In this document: positions 37,355 to 46,511 of the stretch, piece by piece
Layout: each line of letters begins with the position of its first letter
Numbering within the stretch: position 1 is the stretch's first letter
Assembly (NCBI RefSeq): GCF_040730185.1
Contig: NZ_CP160402.1
Coordinates: forward strand, 6,200,001-6,264,000
DNA length: 64,000 nt
Direction: 5' to 3'
Source of the DNA: Streptomyces sp. Je 1-332
GTDB lineage: Bacteria > Actinomycetota > Actinomycetes > Streptomycetales > Streptomycetaceae
Position numbers and translations under genes: made by a program
The notes under the pieces: model-generated
What the model was told of the DNA's origin: nothing
Databases searched by the model: none
The model's input: only the letters and a program-made list of their open reading frames with translations

Positions 37355-39558
37355 CCGCCGAGACGAAGAAGCCGAGCGGCACACAGAAGCCGAGCGGCAC
37401 ACAGAAGCCGACCGGCACGAAGAAGCCAGAGGAGCCCGGCTCCATGTCCACCGCTACTCCCACCCGTGCGCCGCACCAGGACGTGCCCGGCGGCCATGAG
37501 AGCCATCAGGACGGCGGCCGTGTCGGCGCGGGTCTGTTCGACCCCAAGCAGCTCCTGAAGTCCTTCCCCGACGCCGTGCGGAAGCTCGATCCGCGGGTGA
37601 TGGTCAAGTCGCCCGTCATGTTCGTGGTGCTCGTCGGCTCGGTGATCACCACCGTCCTCGCGGTCAAGGACCCGGGGGACTGGTTCGGCTGGGCGATCGC
37701 GGTCTGGCTCTGGCTGACCACGATCTTCGCCAACCTCGCGGAGGCGGTGGCCGAGGGGCGTGGCAAGGCGCAGGCGGACACGCTGCGCAAGGCCAAGACC
37801 GACACGGTCGCGCGCCGCCTGGACGGCACGGCCGAGGAGCAGGTGCCCGGCACCGCGCTGCGCATCGGCGACCTGGTGGTCTGCGAGGCGGGCGACGTGA
37901 TCCCCGGCGACGGTGACGTCGTCGACGGTGTCGCGAGCGTCGACGAGTCGGCCATCACCGGCGAATCGGCCCCGGTCATCCGGGAGTCGGGCGGCGACAG
38001 GTCCGCCGTCACCGGCGGCACGAAGGTTCTCTCCGACCGCATCGTCATCAAGATCACGACGAAGCCCGGAGAGACGTTCATCGACCGCATGATCAACCTG
38101 GTCGAGGGCGCGGCCCGGCAGAAGACGCCCAACGAGATCGCGCTCAACATCCTGCTCGCGTCGCTCACCATCGTCTTCCTGCTCGCGGTCGTCACGCTCC
38201 AGCCGTTCGCCGTGTACGCCGGTGCCGAGCAGTCCATGATCGTGCTCGCCGCGCTCCTGGTGTGCCTGATCCCGACGACCATCGGCGCGCTGCTCTCCGC
38301 GATCGGCATCGCGGGCATGGACCGCCTGGTCCAGCGCAACGTCCTCGCCATGTCCGGACGGGCGGTCGAGGCCGCCGGTGATGTCTCGACGCTGCTGCTC
38401 GACAAGACCGGCACCATCACGCTGGGCAACCGTCAGGCCGCCGAGTTCGTGCCCGTGCGCGGGACGACCGAGGCCGAGCTCGCGGATGCCGCCCAGCTCT
38501 CGTCGCTGGCCGACGAGACGCCCGAGGGGCGCTCCGTCGTCGTACTGGCGAAGGAGAGGTACGGGCTTCGCGAGCGCCACCAGGGGGAGTTGGAGGGGGC
38601 GGAGTGGGTCGCCTTCACCGCGCAGACGCGGATGTCGGGCGTCGACCTCGTCGAGGGCGGCAGCGGACGCAAGGTCCGCAAGGGCGCGACCGGTTCGGTC
38701 GTCGCGTGGGTCACCCAGAACGGCGGCACGGTCTCCGCGGACGCCCAGGCCCTGACCGACACGATCTCGCAGGCCGGTGGCACACCGCTCCTCGTCGCCG
38801 CCCAGGACGACGAGGGGGCGCGGGTCCTCGGCGTCATCCACCTCAAGGACGTCGTCAAGGACGGCATGCGTGAACGGTTCGACGAGCTGCGGCGCATGGG
38901 CATCAAGACGGTCATGATCACGGGTGACAACCCGCTGACCGCCAAGGCGATCGCGGACGAGGCGGGCGTGGACGACTTCCTCGCCGAGGCCACGCCCGAG
39001 GACAAGATGGCGCTGATCAAGCGGGAGCAGGCCGGCGGCAAGCTCGTCGCGATGACCGGTGACGGCACGAACGACGCGCCCGCCCTCGCGCAGGCCGACG
39101 TCGGCGTGGCCATGAACACCGGGACCTCGGCCGCCAAGGAGGCCGGGAACATGGTGGACCTGGACTCCAACCCCACCAAGCTCATCGAGATCGTCGAGAT
39201 CGGCAAGCAACTCCTGATCACCCGGGGCGCGTTGACGACCTTCTCGATCGCCAACGACGTCGCGAAGTACTTCGCGATCATCCCCGCGATGTTCGCTGTG
39301 GTGTATCCCGGTCTCGACAAGCTCAACATCATGGGCCTGTCGTCGCCGGAGTCGGCCATCCTGTCGGCCGTCGTCTTCAACGCGCTGATCATCGTCGCCC
39401 TGGTGCCGCTGGCCCTGAAGGGCGTGCGCTACCGGCCCATGAGCGCGGACCGGATGCTGCGGCGCAACCTCGGCATCTACGGCCTCGGCGGCCTCGTCGC
39501 CCCGTTCATCGGCATCAAGATCATCGACATGGTGATCTCCCTCATCCCCGGGCTTTAG
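37351..39558 (+). CDS. kdpB: Potassium-transporting P-type ATPase subunit KdpB
   Basis: 735 residues from ATG 37351 (ATGA overlap with kdpA) or 704 from ATG 37444, which has its own gaggag site and gives the commoner [11 protein letters not shown] start. P-type ATPase motifs: TGES (actuator), DKTGTITLG with the phosphorylated Asp (residue 351 of the long form), KGA in the nucleotide domain and [16 protein letters not shown]. The optional N-terminal extension consists of six-residue KPSGTQ-type repeats. It works in the membrane with KdpA, KdpC and KdpF. Confidence 0.95.
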   Translation: MTAETKKPSGTQKPSGTQKPTGTKKPEEPGSMSTATPTRAPHQDVPGGHESHQDGGRVGAGLFDPKQLLKSFPDAVRKLDPRVMVKSPVMFVVLVGSVITTVLAVKDPGDWFGWAIAVWLWLTTIFANLAEAVAEGRGKAQADTLRKAKTDTVARRLDGTAEEQVPGTALRIGDLVVCEAGDVIPGDGDVVDGVASVDESAITGESAPVIRESGGDRSAVTGGTKVLSDRIVIKITTKPGETFIDRMINLVEGAARQKTPNEIALNILLASLTIVFLLAVVTLQPFAVYAGAEQSMIVLAALLVCLIPTTIGALLSAIGIAGMDRLVQRNVLAMSGRAVEAAGDVSTLLLDKTGTITLGNRQAAEFVPVRGTTEAELADAAQLSSLADETPEGRSVVVLAKERYGLRERHQGELEGAEWVAFTAQTRMSGVDLVEGGSGRKVRKGATGSVVAWVTQNGGTVSADAQALTDTISQAGGTPLLVAAQDDEGARVLGVIHLKDVVKDGMRERFDELRRMGIKTVMITGDNPLTAKAIADEAGVDDFLAEATPEDKMALIKREQAGGKLVAMTGDGTNDAPALAQADVGVAMNTGTSAAKEAGNMVDLDSNPTKLIEIVEIGKQLLITRGALTTFSIANDVAKYFAIIPAMFAVVYPGLDKLNIMGLSSPESAILSAVVFNALIIVALVPLALKGVRYRPMSADRMLRRNLGIYGLGGLVAPFIGIKIIDMVISLIPGL
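37369..37422 (+). repeat. Three tandem 18-bp units at the kdpB start
   Basis: Copies at 37369-37386 and 37387-37404 are identical (aagccgagcggcacacag) and a third at 37405-37422 differs at a few bases. They encode [18 protein letters not shown]. They lie between the two possible start codons. Confidence 0.92.
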
Positions 39559-39581
39559 CTCCTGAAAGCGTGCTGATCGTC

Positions 39582-40262
39582 ATGAACAACTCCGTCGGAA
39601 GTACGGCACGGCTGCTGGGCGCGGGCCTGCGTGCCCTGCTGGTGCTGACCGTGGTCTGCGGTGTCATCTATCCGCTCGCCGTCACCGGGATCGCCCAGGG
39701 CCTGTTCAGCGACAAGGCCAACGGTTCCGAGATCCGCAGCGAGGGCAAGGTCGTCGGCTCCGAGCTCATCGGGCAGACGTACGACCTGCCGCTGAAGAAG
39801 GGCCAGGAGGCCGCCGAGCCCGACCTGAAGTGGTTCCAGCCCCGGCCCTCCAACGGCCTCGGCTCCAACCAGGACGCGGGGGTGAACACCCAGTACGACC
39901 TGATCCTTTCGGGTGCGACGAACCTGTCCGGTGACAGCAAGGACCTGATCGCGAACGTCAAGGCCGCCAAGGCGGCCGTCGTCAAGGACAACTCCACGCC
40001 CGGCTTCAAGGTCAGGCCGTCGGACGTGCCGGCCGAGGCCGTCACCTCGTCCGGCTCGGGCCTGGACCCGCACATCTCACCGGAGTACGCGCGGCTCCAG
40101 GCGCACCGGGTGGCCGAGAAGAACGGCCTCGCCGTGAACAAGGTCGAGGAGCTGGTCGCCGAGCACACGGACGGGCGGATCCTCGGCTTCGTGGGCGAGC
40201 CCCGCGTCAACGTCCTCCAGCTCAACATCGCGCTGAGGGAGCTTGTCGCCGACAGGAGCTGA
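39582..40262 (+). CDS. kdpC: Potassium-transporting ATPase subunit KdpC
   Basis: 226 residues from ATG 39582 (MNNSVGSTARLL); GTG 39570 is an alternative. One N-terminal membrane helix (about 14-36, ALLVLTVVCGVIYPLAVTGIAQ) and an external domain with FQPRPSN, SSGSGLDPHISPEYA and RVNVLQLNIAL, all typical. It is thought to assist potassium loading. A large hairpin follows and ends the operon. Confidence 0.94.
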   Translation: MNNSVGSTARLLGAGLRALLVLTVVCGVIYPLAVTGIAQGLFSDKANGSEIRSEGKVVGSELIGQTYDLPLKKGQEAAEPDLKWFQPRPSNGLGSNQDAGVNTQYDLILSGATNLSGDSKDLIANVKAAKAAVVKDNSTPGFKVRPSDVPAEAVTSSGSGLDPHISPEYARLQAHRVAEKNGLAVNKVEELVAEHTDGRILGFVGEPRVNVLQLNIALRELVADRS

Positions 40263-40280
40263 GGCGTACTCACCTCACGG

Positions 40281-40327
40281 GCTGCCCGGGGCGGTCCGGT
40301 CCTCGCGACCGGGCCGCCCCGGGCAGC
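40281..40327 (+). terminator. Terminator of the kdpFABC operon
   Basis: Outer 14-bp arms gctgcccggggcgg (40281-40294) and ccgccccgggcagc (40314-40327), with further inner pairing of ccggtc/gaccgg. Confidence 0.9.
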
Positions 40328-40477
40328 TCTGGTTCACGTTTCTGAATCCGACCGGTCGGCTGCGGCTGTCGCGCGACTGCGCCGGGCGCACGTCTTGACG
40401 GCAGCATGGTCCGTACCTATGGTCTCGGCCCAACACGCATGTTCAGAAAGGCACTTGAAGTTCACATACGAGAATGG

Positions 40478-41716
40478 ATGGCCCTTCGCATGGCTGACAC
40501 CCCCACACCCGTGCGCCACCACCGCAGACCCCGCACGGCAGTCCTCGCGACCCTCGCCTCCGTGGTGACCGCACTGGTCGCCGCCCTCCTGGCCTGGCCC
40601 GGCGCCGAGCGCGCCGACGCCGCGCCCGCCGATTTCGTCCACCCCGGAGTCACCGTCTCCCGCGGACAGCTCGACTTCACCAGGGAGAAGGTCAACGCCG
40701 GCGCCCAGCCCTGGAAGGGCGCCTACGACCAGATGATGGGAAGCAAGTACGCCTCCCTCTCGCGCACGCCCAAGCCCCGCGCGGTCGTCGAGTGCGGTTC
40801 CTACTCGGACCCCAACTACGGGTGCACGGACGAGCGCGAGGACGCGATAGCCGCGTACACCACAGCCCTCGCCTGGTACATCACCCGTGACGACCGCTAC
40901 GCGAAGAAGTCCATCGAGCTGATGGACGCCTGGTCCGGCACCATCAAGGACCACACCAACAGCAACGCCCCCTTGCAGACCGGCTGGGCGGGCTCGTCCT
41001 GGCCCAGGGCCGCCGAGATCATCAAGCACACGTACACCGGCGGTTGGAACAACTCGGGCCGCTTCGCGACGATGCTGCGCACCGTCTACCTGCCCGAGAT
41101 CATCAACGGCTCCAACTCCAACGGCAACTGGGAGCTGTCGATGATGGAGGCCGCCATCGGCATCTCCGTCTTCATCGAGGACAAGGGGTCGTACGACAAG
41201 GCGATGGCGAAGTTCCGCACGCGCACCGCCGCCTACGTCTATCTCGCCTCCGACGGCGACCTGCCCAAGACCGTGCCCAGCCAGAACCTCGACACCCGCG
41301 CGAAGATCGTCAAGTACTGGCAGGGGCAGGGCACCTTCACCACCGGGCTCACCCAGGAAACGTGCCGCGACTTCACCCACACCGGATACGGGCTCTCCGC
41401 GATCTCCCACGTCGCCGAGACCAGCCGCATCCAGGGCGACGACCTCTACAAGACGGACGTCGGCGAGCGGCTGCGCCAGGGCCTCGGGTTCCAGGCCAAG
41501 TACGAACTGGGCGAGGCCCCGCCCAGCTCGCTGTGCGGCGGCTCGGTCCACCGGGGCCTCGGACCGGTCACCGAGGTCGGCTACAACGCGCTGCACAACC
41601 GCCTCGGCCACGCCATGACCAACACCCAGAAGCTCACCGAGGAGCAGCGCCCCGCGGGTAGCAACAACCTCTTCGTCGCCTGGGAGACCCTGACCCACGC
41701 GAACAACCCCGGCTGA
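40478..41716 (+). CDS. Secreted alginate lyase-like protein
   Basis: 412 residues from ATG 40478; ATG 40490 is also possible. The N-terminus is a long signal peptide with a basic HHRRPRTAV region and hydrophobic VLATLASVVTALVAALLAW, cleavage likely near ADAAPA. The mature domain is an (alpha/alpha) toroid of the alginate lyase (PL5-like, PF05426) class, seen in AWYITRDDRYAKKSIELMDAW, NSNAPLQTGWAGSSWPRAAEII, NGNWELSMMEAAIGI and HTGYGLSAISHVAETS. It should cleave a uronate polymer outside the cell; the substrate may be other than alginate. It separates kdpC from kdpD and has its own terminator. Confidence 0.85.
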   Translation: MALRMADTPTPVRHHRRPRTAVLATLASVVTALVAALLAWPGAERADAAPADFVHPGVTVSRGQLDFTREKVNAGAQPWKGAYDQMMGSKYASLSRTPKPRAVVECGSYSDPNYGCTDEREDAIAAYTTALAWYITRDDRYAKKSIELMDAWSGTIKDHTNSNAPLQTGWAGSSWPRAAEIIKHTYTGGWNNSGRFATMLRTVYLPEIINGSNSNGNWELSMMEAAIGISVFIEDKGSYDKAMAKFRTRTAAYVYLASDGDLPKTVPSQNLDTRAKIVKYWQGQGTFTTGLTQETCRDFTHTGYGLSAISHVAETSRIQGDDLYKTDVGERLRQGLGFQAKYELGEAPPSSLCGGSVHRGLGPVTEVGYNALHNRLGHAMTNTQKLTEEQRPAGSNNLFVAWETLTHANNPG

Positions 41717-41719
41717 GCC

Positions 41720-41775
41720 GGTCCTTGTGGGGCCGGGCGTGCCATGACCTCACTGGCGCCCGGCCCCACAGGACC
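41720..41775 (+). terminator. Terminator of the alginate lyase-like gene
   Basis: Arms 41720-41739 and 41757-41775 are complementary except for one bulge (core tgtggggccgggcg with cgcccggccccaca). It lies just after the stop and insulates kdpD. Confidence 0.88.
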
Positions 41776-41913
41776 GCACTCAGGGTCGCGCCACCCGCCA
41801 CATCAGGGTTGCGTCAAAGAGCACGCGTGGGCGCCCCTTCGTCCCCTATGCGCGATTTGTTGGCCGTAAGGTCGACGCTGCGTACACAGCAGTTTCGGGA
41901 AGACAATGGGGCC

Positions 41914-44460
41914 ATGGCACGCGGCAAGCTTCGGATATACCTCGGTTCGGCACCGGGCGTCGGCAAGACGTACGCGATGCTGTCCGAGGCGCACCGCCGC
42001 ATCGAGCGCGGCACCGACTGCGTGGTCGCCTTCGTGGAGCACCACGACAGGCCGCGCACCGAGGTGATGCTGCACGGCCTGGAGCAGGTGCCCCGCAAAC
42101 AGCTGGACCACCGTGGCGGCCGCTTCACCGAGATGGACGTCGACGCCGTCCTGGAGCGCGCGCCCGCCGTCGCCCTCGTGGACGAACTGGCGCACACGAA
42201 CATCCCCGGCTCGCGCAACGCCAAGCGCTGGCAGGACGTGGAGGAGCTCCTCGCCGCGGGCATCGACGTCGTCTCGACCGTGAACATCCAGCACCTGGAG
42301 TCCCTCGGCGACGTCGTCGAGTCGATCACCGGCGTGCGCCAGCGCGAGACCGTGCCGGACGAGGTGGTGCGGCGCGCGGACCAGATCGAGCTCGTCGACA
42401 TGTCGCCACAGGCACTGCGCCGCCGCATGGCCCACGGCAACATCTACAAGCCCGACCGGGTCGACGCGGCCCTGTCCAACTACTTCCGGCCCGGCAACCT
42501 CACCGCCCTGCGCGAGCTCGCGCTGCTCTGGGTCGCCGACCGGGTCGACGAGTACCTCCAGCAGTACCGCGGCGAGCACGGCATCCGCTCCACCTGGCAG
42601 GCCCGTGAACGCATCGCCGTCGGCCTCACCGGCGGCCCCGAGGGCCGCACGCTGATCCGCCGCGCCTCGCGCATGGCGGCCAAGGGCTCCGGCAGCGAGA
42701 TCCTCGCCGTCTACATCGCCCGCAGCGACGGCCTGACCGCGGCGTCGCCCAAGGAGCTCGCGGTCCAGCGCACCCTGGTGGAGGACCTGGGCGGCACCTT
42801 CCACCACGTCATCGGCGACGACATACCCGCCGCGCTGCTCGACTTCGCCCGCGGCGTCAACGCCACCCAGATCGTCCTCGGCTCCTCGCGCCGCAAGACC
42901 TGGCAGTACGTCTTCGGGCCCGGCGTCGGCGCGACGGTGGCCCGCGAATCGGGCCCCGACCTGGACGTCCACATCGTCACGCACGACGAGGTCGCCAAGG
43001 GCCGCGGTCTGCCCGTGACGCGCGGGGCACGGCTCGGCAGGTCCCGGAGCATCTGGGGCTGGCTGGTGGGCGTGGGCGGCCCGGCGCTCCTGACGCTGCT
43101 CCTCACCCATGTCGACGCGGACCTGGGTCTCGCCAACGACATGCTGCTGTTCCTGACGCTCACCGTCGCCGCCGCCCTGCTCGGCGGTCTCCTGCCGGCC
43201 CTGGCCTCGGCGGCGTTCGGCTCGCTGCTCCTGAACTACTACTTCGCGCCGCCGACGCACCTGTGGACGATCTCCGACTCCAAGAACATCGTCGCGATCA
43301 TCGTCTTCGTGGGCGTCGCGATCTCCGTCGCCTCCGTCGTGGACCTCGCCGCCCGCCGCACCCACCAGGCCGCGAGACTGCGCGCGGAGTCGGAGATACT
43401 CTCCTTCCTCGCCGGGAGCGTGCTGCGCGGCGAGACCAGCCTGGACGCCCTCCTGGAGCGCGTACGCGAGACCTTCAGCATGGACTCGGTGGCGCTCCTG
43501 GAGCGCGCGAGCGACGTGGCCCCCTGGACCTGCGCGGGCCGGGTCGGCGAGGGGCGCACGCTGGAGCGCCCCGAGGACGCGGACGTGGACATGCCCGTCG
43601 GCGACCACATGGCGCTCGCCCTGTCCGGCCGGGTGCTGCCCGCCGAGGACCGCAGGGTGCTCGCCGCGTTCGCCGCACAGGCCGTCGTGGTCCTCGACCG
43701 CCGGCGCCTCCAGGACGAGGCACAGCAGGCCCGCACCCTCGCCGAGGGCAACCGCATCCGCACCGCATTGCTCGCCGCCGTCAGCCATGACCTGCGTACG
43801 CCCCTCGCGGGCATCAAGGCCGCCGTCTCCTCTCTGCGCTCCGACGACGTGGCGTGGTCCGAGGAGGACCAGGCCGAGCTCCTCGAAGGCATCGAGGACG
43901 GCGCCGACCGCCTGGACCACCTGGTCGGCAACCTCCTGGACATGTCCCGCCTGCAGACCGGCACGGTCACCCCGCTGATCCGCGCGATCGACCTCGACGA
44001 GGTCGTCCCCATGGCACTCGGCGGCGTCCCCGACGGCAGCGCGGACCTCGACATCCCCGAGACGCTGCCCATGGTCTCCGTGGACAAGGGCCTCCTCGAA
44101 CGCGCCGTCGCCAACATCGTCGAGAACGCCGTCAAGTACAGCCTCGACGCCGAACCGGTCCTGGTCTCCGCGAGCGCGCTCGGCGACCGCGTCGAACTGC
44201 GCGTCGTGGACCGCGGGCCGGGTGTCCCGGACGCGGCCAAGGACCGCATCTTCGAGCCCTTCCAGCGCTACGGCGACGCTCCGCGCGGCGCGGGCGTGGG
44301 CCTCGGCCTCGCGGTCGCCCGTGGCTTCGTCGAGTCCATGGGCGGCACGCTGGAGGCCGAGGACACCCCCGGCGGCGGCCTCACCATGGTCCTCACCCTG
44401 CGGGCGGCGGCGGGCGGACCGCCGGCCCTGCCCGACCTCTCCGCACAGGCAGCCTCATGA
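41914..44460 (+). CDS. kdpD: Osmosensitive potassium-channel histidine kinase KdpD
   Basis: 848 residues from ATG 41914. An N-terminal KdpD domain with Walker A GSAPGVGKT and DELAHTNIPGSR, a USP-like domain (about 250-370), four transmembrane helices (about 380-490), GAF-like region, HisKA box SHDLRTPLAGIKAA (His625) and HATPase (ENAVKYS, GVGLGLAVARG). It senses potassium limitation or turgor and phosphorylates KdpE. Its stop overlaps the ATG of a 7-codon frame in front of kdpE. Confidence 0.95.
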   Translation: MARGKLRIYLGSAPGVGKTYAMLSEAHRRIERGTDCVVAFVEHHDRPRTEVMLHGLEQVPRKQLDHRGGRFTEMDVDAVLERAPAVALVDELAHTNIPGSRNAKRWQDVEELLAAGIDVVSTVNIQHLESLGDVVESITGVRQRETVPDEVVRRADQIELVDMSPQALRRRMAHGNIYKPDRVDAALSNYFRPGNLTALRELALLWVADRVDEYLQQYRGEHGIRSTWQARERIAVGLTGGPEGRTLIRRASRMAAKGSGSEILAVYIARSDGLTAASPKELAVQRTLVEDLGGTFHHVIGDDIPAALLDFARGVNATQIVLGSSRRKTWQYVFGPGVGATVARESGPDLDVHIVTHDEVAKGRGLPVTRGARLGRSRSIWGWLVGVGGPALLTLLLTHVDADLGLANDMLLFLTLTVAAALLGGLLPALASAAFGSLLLNYYFAPPTHLWTISDSKNIVAIIVFVGVAISVASVVDLAARRTHQAARLRAESEILSFLAGSVLRGETSLDALLERVRETFSMDSVALLERASDVAPWTCAGRVGEGRTLERPEDADVDMPVGDHMALALSGRVLPAEDRRVLAAFAAQAVVVLDRRRLQDEAQQARTLAEGNRIRTALLAAVSHDLRTPLAGIKAAVSSLRSDDVAWSEEDQAELLEGIEDGADRLDHLVGNLLDMSRLQTGTVTPLIRAIDLDEVVPMALGGVPDGSADLDIPETLPMVSVDKGLLERAVANIVENAVKYSLDAEPVLVSASALGDRVELRVVDRGPGVPDAAKDRIFEPFQRYGDAPRGAGVGLGLAVARGFVESMGGTLEAEDTPGGGLTMVLTLRAAAGGPPALPDLSAQAAS

Positions 44461-44496
44461 CCGCCGAGACGGCCACATGACCGCCGAGATGGCCAC
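44457..44496 (+). repeat. 20-bp tandem duplication at the kdpD-kdpE junction
   Basis: Bases 44457-44476 and 44477-44496 are identical except for one position (gagacgg versus gagatgg). Each copy begins with an ATG; the first reads a 7-codon frame (MTAETAT) that starts inside the kdpD stop and ends in a TGA overlapping the second ATG. Confidence 0.93.
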
Positions 44497-44524
44497 AACC
44501 GACAAGCCCGAAAGGCAGGTACGC

Positions 44525-45208
44525 ATGACCCGGGTGCTCGTGGTCGACGACGAGCCGCAGATCGTACGCGCCCTCGTCATCAACCTGAAGGCGCGCAAGT
44601 ACGACGTGGACGCGGCCCCCGACGGAGCCACGGCGCTCCAGCTCGCCGCCGCCCGCCACCCCGACGTGATCGTGCTCGACCTCGGTCTGCCCGACATGGA
44701 CGGGGTCGAGGTCATCAGGGGCCTGCGCGGCTGGACGCGCGTCCCGATCCTGGTGCTCTCCGCGCGGCACAGCTCGGACGAGAAGGTCGAGGCGCTCGAC
44801 GCGGGCGCCGACGACTACGTCACCAAGCCCTTCGGCATGGACGAGCTGCTCGCCCGGCTGCGGGCCTCCATCCGCAGAGCCGAGCCCACCGGAGCGGGCG
44901 AGGACGACGTCATGGTGGACACGGAGGACTTCACGGTCGACCTGGCCGCCAAGAAGGTCAACCGCGACGGACGCGACGTGCGCCTGACGCCCACGGAGTG
45001 GCATCTCCTCGAAGTCCTGGTGCGCAACACCGGCCGCCTGGTCAGCCAGAAGCAGCTGCTCCAGGAGGTCTGGGGCCCTTCGTACGGTACGGAGACGAAC
45101 TACCTGCGCGTCTACATGGCGCAGCTGCGCCGCAAGCTGGAGGCGGACCCCGCGCATCCGCGGCACTTCATCACCGAGCCGGGAATGGGTTACAGGTTCG
45201 AGCGATGA
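44525..45208 (+). CDS. kdpE: Response regulator KdpE
   Basis: 227 residues from ATG 44525, preceded by aggcagg. This start places the phosphoacceptor at Asp52, as in other KdpE proteins. ATG 44477 would add 16 residues and couple directly to the upstream mini-frame. Receiver motifs DDEP, LDLGLPD, LSARHSS and YVTKPFG, then a winged helix ending LRVYMAQLRRKLE and EPGMGYRFER. It activates kdpFABC, which lies 5 kb upstream. Confidence 0.94.
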   Translation: MTRVLVVDDEPQIVRALVINLKARKYDVDAAPDGATALQLAAARHPDVIVLDLGLPDMDGVEVIRGLRGWTRVPILVLSARHSSDEKVEALDAGADDYVTKPFGMDELLARLRASIRRAEPTGAGEDDVMVDTEDFTVDLAAKKVNRDGRDVRLTPTEWHLLEVLVRNTGRLVSQKQLLQEVWGPSYGTETNYLRVYMAQLRRKLEADPAHPRHFITEPGMGYRFER

Positions 45209-45260
45209 GTCAAGGGTCAAGGCGGGGCTGAGCGGGCATAAGCACAGATGAGCGCACCCA

Positions 45261-45291
45261 TTGCGGCGCTGTCGGCGACCCCCGGTACGCT
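45261..45291 (+). promoter_or_regulatory. Candidate leaderless promoter of the OB-fold gene
   Basis: ttgcgg (45261-45266), 19-base spacer, tacgct (45286-45291), then ATG 45298 seven bases after the -10 box. No Shine-Dalgarno is seen before that ATG, so transcription may start at the start codon. Confidence 0.45.
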
Positions 45292-45297
45292 TCCTGT

Positions 45298-45696
45298 ATG
45301 AGTGCTGTTCCTGGTTCCGAGAAGCCGGCAGGCCGTTTCCGGCGCATGCTCGACCGGCTGTCCTCCTCCCAGGAGGATCTGGAGTCGGAGGAGCTGCGCG
45401 AGGATGCCGAGACGGCTGGATGCACCCGTATCGGAGACTGCCAGGACCGCCAGATAGTCACGGTTACTGGTACCTTGCGCACGGTCACTCTGCGACCACG
45501 CGCCGGCGTTCCCGCCCTGGAGGCGGAGCTGTTCGACGGCTCCGCGGCACTGGACGTGGTGTGGCTCGGCAGGCGCTCCATCGTGGGGATCGAGCCGGGG
45601 CGCAGGCTGATCGCGTCCGGCCGGGTCTCGATGAGCCGCGGCCGCCGGGTGCTCTTCAACCCGAAATACGAACTCAGACCCCTCGGACGGGAGTAG
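45298..45696 (+). CDS. OB-fold nucleic acid-binding domain protein
   Basis: 132 residues. After a charged helical N-terminus (MLDRLSSSQEDLESEELRED) comes one OB fold: QIVTVTGTLRTVTLRP, ALEAELFDGSAALDVVWLGR and RRLIASGRVSMSRGRRVLFNPKYEL. This RecG/tRNA-anticodon-like fold binds single-stranded nucleic acid or small ligands. The function is unknown, but its pairing with DUF3159 and TrkA genes is conserved in actinomycetes. Four bases separate it from the DUF3159 gene. Confidence 0.9.
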   Translation: MSAVPGSEKPAGRFRRMLDRLSSSQEDLESEELREDAETAGCTRIGDCQDRQIVTVTGTLRTVTLRPRAGVPALEAELFDGSAALDVVWLGRRSIVGIEPGRRLIASGRVSMSRGRRVLFNPKYELRPLGRE

Positions 45697-45699
45697 CCG

Positions 45700-46440
45700 G
45701 TGACGTCCCTCGACAAGCCGACGGACCAAGGAAGCACGGATCAGGAAGCCGATTCCAGGGCCGTGACCGAGGCCGCGCTCTTCGAGGCCTTCGGCGGCGT
45801 GCGGGGCATGGTGGAGACCGTCGTTCCCGGCCTCCTCTTCGTGACGATCTTCACGATCAACAAGGACCTGCACATGTCGGCCATCGCGGCCCTCGCGGTG
45901 TCCCTGGTGCTCGTGGCGGTCCGCCTGGTCATGAAGGACACCGTCAAGCACGCCTTCAGCGGCGTCTTCGGTGTCGCCTTCGGCGTGGTCTTCGCGATGA
46001 TGACCGGCAACGCCAAGGACTTCTATCTGCCGGGCATGCTCTACACCCTGGGCCTGGCCCTCGCCTACATCATCACGGCCATGGCGGGCGTCCCGCTGAT
46101 CGGCCTGATCCTCGGCCCGGTCTTCAAGGAGAACCTCTCCTGGCGGACCCGCAACCCTGGCCGCAAGAAGGCGTACACCAAGGCAAGTTGGGCCTGGGGC
46201 CTGATCCTGCTCGCCAAGTGCGCGATCCTCTTCCCGCTCTACTGGTGGGCGGACACCACCCAGTTCGGCTGGGTCCTGATCGCCCTGAAGATCCCGCCCT
46301 TCCTGCTGGCCGTCTGGCTGACCTGGGTCTTCCTCGCGAAGGCGCCGCCGCCGATTGACGTGTTCGCTGAGATGGAGGCCGCGGAGAAGGCGGAGAAGGC
46401 CGAGAAGGAGCGCAAGGCCGCCGCCAGGGGCGACGTCTAG
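45700..46440 (+). CDS. DUF3159 family membrane protein
   Basis: 246 residues, about five to six transmembrane helices (PGLLFVTIFTIN, AALAVSLVLVAVRLVM, FGVAFGVVFAMMTG, LGLALAYIITAMAGVPLIGLILG, WAWGLILLAKCAILFPLYWW, FLLAVWLTWVFLA) and a charged coiled tail EAAEKAEKAEKERKAAA. The family is restricted to actinobacteria and its function is unknown; septal or intracellular septation-like motifs are not obvious. It is co-transcribed with the OB-fold gene and ends at a palindromic terminator. Confidence 0.88.
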   Translation: MTSLDKPTDQGSTDQEADSRAVTEAALFEAFGGVRGMVETVVPGLLFVTIFTINKDLHMSAIAALAVSLVLVAVRLVMKDTVKHAFSGVFGVAFGVVFAMMTGNAKDFYLPGMLYTLGLALAYIITAMAGVPLIGLILGPVFKENLSWRTRNPGRKKAYTKASWAWGLILLAKCAILFPLYWWADTTQFGWVLIALKIPPFLLAVWLTWVFLAKAPPPIDVFAEMEAAEKAEKAEKERKAAARGDV

Positions 46441-46451
46441 CAGTCACGTCA

Positions 46452-46489
46452 GAAGGGGGGCGCCCGGGATATCCCGGGCGCCCCCCTTC
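46452..46489. terminator. 38-bp perfect palindrome terminator
   Basis: Arms 46452-46470 and 46471-46489 are exact reverse complements with no spacer (centre ggatatcc). It lies between the convergent DUF3159 and TrkA-type genes and probably serves both. Confidence 0.9.
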
Positions 46490-46511
46490 CGCGTACAAGC
46501 AAGCGAAGCGA

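Noticed and set aside
37303..39210. 635-codon minus-strand frame opposite kdpB
   Set aside because: Shadow; no start signal and no recognisable domain.
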